A stretch of 64,000 nt of DNA from contig CM049308.1 in assembly GCA_026874595.1 (NCBI GenBank), forward strand, positions 96,210,624-96,274,623, in the 5' to 3' direction. Of this stretch, positions 61,450 through 64,000 are shown in pieces. A program made the position numbers and the translations under genes. This DNA is from Sipunculus nudus. Lineage: Eukaryota > Annelida > Sipuncula > Golfingiida > Sipunculidae. Every line of letters begins with the position of its first letter. Within the stretch, counting starts at the first letter, position 1. Under the pieces are notes generated by a model. That model did no database searches. It saw only the letters and a list, made by a program, of their open reading frames with translations, and was not told the DNA's origin.

Positions 61450-62760
61450 AACAATCCACAATCTTGTTGAAGATGTTGGTCCTGTGACCTTGATCTTTTT
61501 AAAGATGTGTCCTGTGACCTTGATCTTTGACCTCATGACCCCAAAATCAATTCGCGTCTTGCTTTTCCAATGGGTCAAATACAAGTCAAGTTTGAAATCC
61601 ATACATCAATAAAAGAAGGAATTATCATCCAGAAACTAATTTTTGGACAGATGGCTCCTGTGACCTTCACCTTTGACCTTGTGACCTCAAAATTGATAGG
61701 GTTCTTCCTCTCTTGGCAGGTGAACTATATGTGCAAGATGAAAGATCTGAGATGAAATGTTTGGCTGAAAATGCATCCACATCTTTTTAAAGACTTGTCC
61801 TGTGAATTTGACCTTTGACCTCATGACCCCAAAATCATTTGGGTCTTCCTTTTCCAATGGGACATAAACAAGTCAAGTTTGAAATCCATACATCAATAAA
61901 AGTAGGAATTATCATCCAGAAACTAATATTTGGACAGATGGCTCCTGTGACTTTCATCTTTGACCTTGTGACCTCAAAATTGATAGGGATCTTCCACTCT
62001 TGGCAGGTAAACTATATGTGCAAGATGAAAGATCTGAGATGAATTGTTTGGCTGAAAATGCATCCACAATCTTTTTTAAGATGTGTCCTGTGACTTTGAC
62101 CTTTGACCTTTGACCTCATGACCCCAAAATCAATTCAGATCTTGCTTTTCCAATGGGTCATACACAAGTCAAGTTTGAAATCTATACATCAATAAAAGCA
62201 GGAATTATCATCCAGAAACTAATTGTTGGACAGATGGCTCCTGTGACCTTCACCTTTGACCTTGTGACCTCAAAATTGATAGGGTTCTTCCTCTTGGCAG
62301 GTGAACTATATGTGCAAGATGAAAGATCTGAGATGAAATGTTTGGCTGAAAATGCATCCACATCTTTTTAAAGATGTGTCCTGTGACCTTGACCTTTGAC
62401 CTCATGACCCCAAAATCAATTTGGGTCTTGCTTTTCCAATGGGACATAAACAAGTCAAGTTTGAAATCCATACATCAATAAAAGAAGGAATTATCATCCA
62501 GAAACTAATTTTTGGACAGATGGCTCCTGTGACCTTCACCTTTGACCTTGTGACCTCAAAATTGATAGGGGTCTTCCACTCTTGGCAGGTAAACTATATG
62601 TGCAAGATGAAAGATCTTAGATGAATTGTTTGGCTGAAAATGCATCCACAATCTTTTTAAAGAGGTTTCCTGTGACCTTGACCTTTGACCTCATGACCCT
62701 AGAACCTATAGGGTTCTTACTTTAGTGGTGGGCCATACATAAGTCATGTTTGAAATCCAT
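61450..62760. repeat. About 290-bp tandem repeat, four to five copies
   Basis: The marker ATGGG(T/A)CA..ACAAGTCAAG starts at 61570, 61857, 62153 and 62439 (periods about 287, 296 and 286 bp). Each unit has GACAGATGGCTCCTGTGACC, TTTGACCTTGTGACCTCAAA and AAAATGCATCCACA. The junction of units is a run of TGACCTTGACCTTTGACCTC words. Similar short open frames in each unit (MGHKQVKFEIHTSI...) reflect the repeat; they stop quickly and no domain is recognisable. Confidence 0.92.
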
Positions 62761-62789
62761 ATGGCTATCAACACTGGAGATATCATAAG

Positions 62790-63358
62790 AGGTGTGTGAT
62801 TTTCACCATATATGGCAATATTCAAGGTCAAGGCCACTATCATAGGAAAGGTCATGACCCCAATTTAAATAAACATCATCCCATAACCCATACCTATGTA
62901 TATGCATAATATAAAAGAAATCTGTCCAATAGTTGTCGACTTATAATGCTCACAGTACTGTAAGGTGGCAATTTTGGGGGTATTAAACGGCACGAAAACA
63001 AGTAAAGAATAATAGGTGGCGCCACCAGTTTCTGGAACATGACAAACCTATCCATGATCTTCCATCAACTTGATTTTGGGATAAATCCATGCAAGATTTC
63101 TTGAGATATTAAAGAATTTGTGTGATTTTCCCCAAAATTGGACCTATTCAAGGTCAAGGACACTCTCCTAGTAAAGGTCGTGACCTCATTTTAAATAGGC
63201 GTCGTCCTCTTACCCATATCTATACATATACCAAGTTTGGTAACGTTCCGTGAAATATTTTTTGGGTTATCGCGCCAACAAGATTTATATGCGGCGGCGG
63301 CGGCGACGGCGGGAAAACATAGGAAAACATAGTATCCCTCAACTTTGTCTGGGGATAC
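62790..63358. mobile_element. Partial second copy of the GTATCCCC element
   Basis: Matches the right part of the element at 58613-59548 from about 59012 on (ACCATATATGGCAATATTCA, AAGGTCATGACCCCAATTT and so on) and keeps the right terminal TTGTCTGGGGATAC (63345-63358) with its hairpin. The left terminus is missing; the copy joins the 290-bp array directly. Before the terminus lies a GCGGCGGCGGCG stretch (63292-63303) that is GCGGCAGCGGC in the other copy. Confidence 0.75.
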
Positions 63359-64000
63359 AATAATATAACAATGTCAGGTTTCAGACAGATCCATCCTTGG
63401 GTCTCACGGGAGTTCTTCCAAGATAAATGCAGCAGGGACGTAAATGGCATGAAAACAGTATCCACAAAACTCTTTTGGCAGATACAACAATACCAGCTGA
63501 TTTTGGGATTAACATAAGTTTAGGCTATACATGTGATTTACGAGTTTGATGTGACCATGTTTAGGTGTCACTTGGGTAACATTTTATATCATCATCATAC
63601 AGACATGACTAACACAGTAAGCAGGTGATGCGGGGCTTGTAATATGTAGGGGTACCTGACAAAAGAACAAAATATATTTAAAGAATGTGTAGAACATTTA
63701 TGCATGGTTTGGTGTGGTTTATATGGAGTCTTTCAACTGAGGGTGTGTGCTTGCTTCCTCCTGGTCCGTGATTATGACTTTCCATGAACTGATAATTCAT
63801 ATTTACCACAACAATCTGGCACAAGTTTGTTTTCATAGGATCCTGTGGTGTGATATGACATGGTCTACTTGGTATAAATGAATTCTGTAGATCAAATAAT
63901 GATACATACATATATATGTATATACTTTTCAAATATTTTTTTAGATCTACATGACTGGGCATTGCCACCCACTTCCCATCCAGTCATTTTGTATCCTTGT
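63359..64000. other. Upstream flank, nothing recognised
   Basis: AT-rich sequence with a TATATATGTATATAC stretch near 63911. Open frames at 63220-63465 and 63678-63968 on the minus strand have no recognisable domain. Confidence 0.45.

Noticed and set aside
61570..62624. Repeated frames starting MGHKQVKFEIHTSIK as a small gene family
   Set aside because: They are the same position in successive 290-bp repeat units, stop within 60-85 codons and have no domain; three of the four end in the same short KMKDLR tail.
1..64000. tRNA, rRNA or other structured RNA genes
   Set aside because: No cloverleaf with A and B boxes and no conserved rRNA or snRNA segment was recognised by eye on either strand; a covariance search was not possible.

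Overview
The window looks like animal nuclear DNA, most likely from a bivalve mollusc. It is AT-rich, has no bacterial-style gene packing, shows split coding exons with GT/AG splice sites, and is full of tandem and dispersed repeats whose ends (GACGGACGGAC runs followed by a CAGCTGAGCTAAAAA-type end, GGTGGCACCACC motifs, GTATCCCCAGACAA inverted ends) resemble those I know from bivalve genomes. The species cannot be named from the sequence alone.

Only one gene is well supported. It lies on the minus strand and is the 5' part of an EHBP1 (EH-domain-binding protein 1) orthologue. Four coding exons splice together without a gap: 59854-59754 (start codon, MSVWKRLQRVGK...), 4534-4477, 3077-2928 and 1515-1334. 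They encode about 163 residues, which is essentially the N-terminal NT-type C2 domain. The gene continues beyond the left edge of the window. Its first coding intron (59753-4535) is about 55 kb and holds most of what is in the window.

Layout from left to right. 1-1333: intron/downstream gene sequence with a dispersed repeat. 1334-4534: three exons whose introns are largely built from separate minisatellites (109 bp, 76 bp and 60 bp units) that run almost up to the splice sites. 4517-5348: a 46-47 bp minisatellite whose unit contains the exon-2 splice acceptor plus the first codons of the exon. 5349-7168: a roughly 46-bp minisatellite with a 474-bp higher-order repeat. 7170-8584: non-repetitive, with one promoter-like stretch. 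8585-13019: a non-autonomous LTR retrotransposon with 788/789-bp LTRs and a 4-bp target duplication. 13020-16470: AT-rich sequence with small repeats. 16468-19587: a dispersed repeat. 19708-56335: a 36.6-kb satellite array. 56705-58586: a second, direct-orientation copy of the dispersed repeat. 58613-59548: an inverted-terminal-repeat element. 59754-59933: EHBP1 exon 1. 60350-63358: more tandem and dispersed repeats upstream of the gene. 63359-64000: nothing recognised.

The satellite is the dominant feature. Its basic unit is 60 bp. Three sub-arrays can be told apart: A (about 78 homogeneous 60-mers, 19.7-24.4 kb), B (24.4-55.0 kb, diverged monomers in 244-bp and 184-bp blocks, themselves repeated with multi-kb offsets of 8309 and 4521 bp) and C (55.0-56.3 kb, 240-bp tetramers). 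No CRISPR, rRNA or tRNA genes, no intact transposase or reverse transcriptase, and no second protein-coding gene could be supported.
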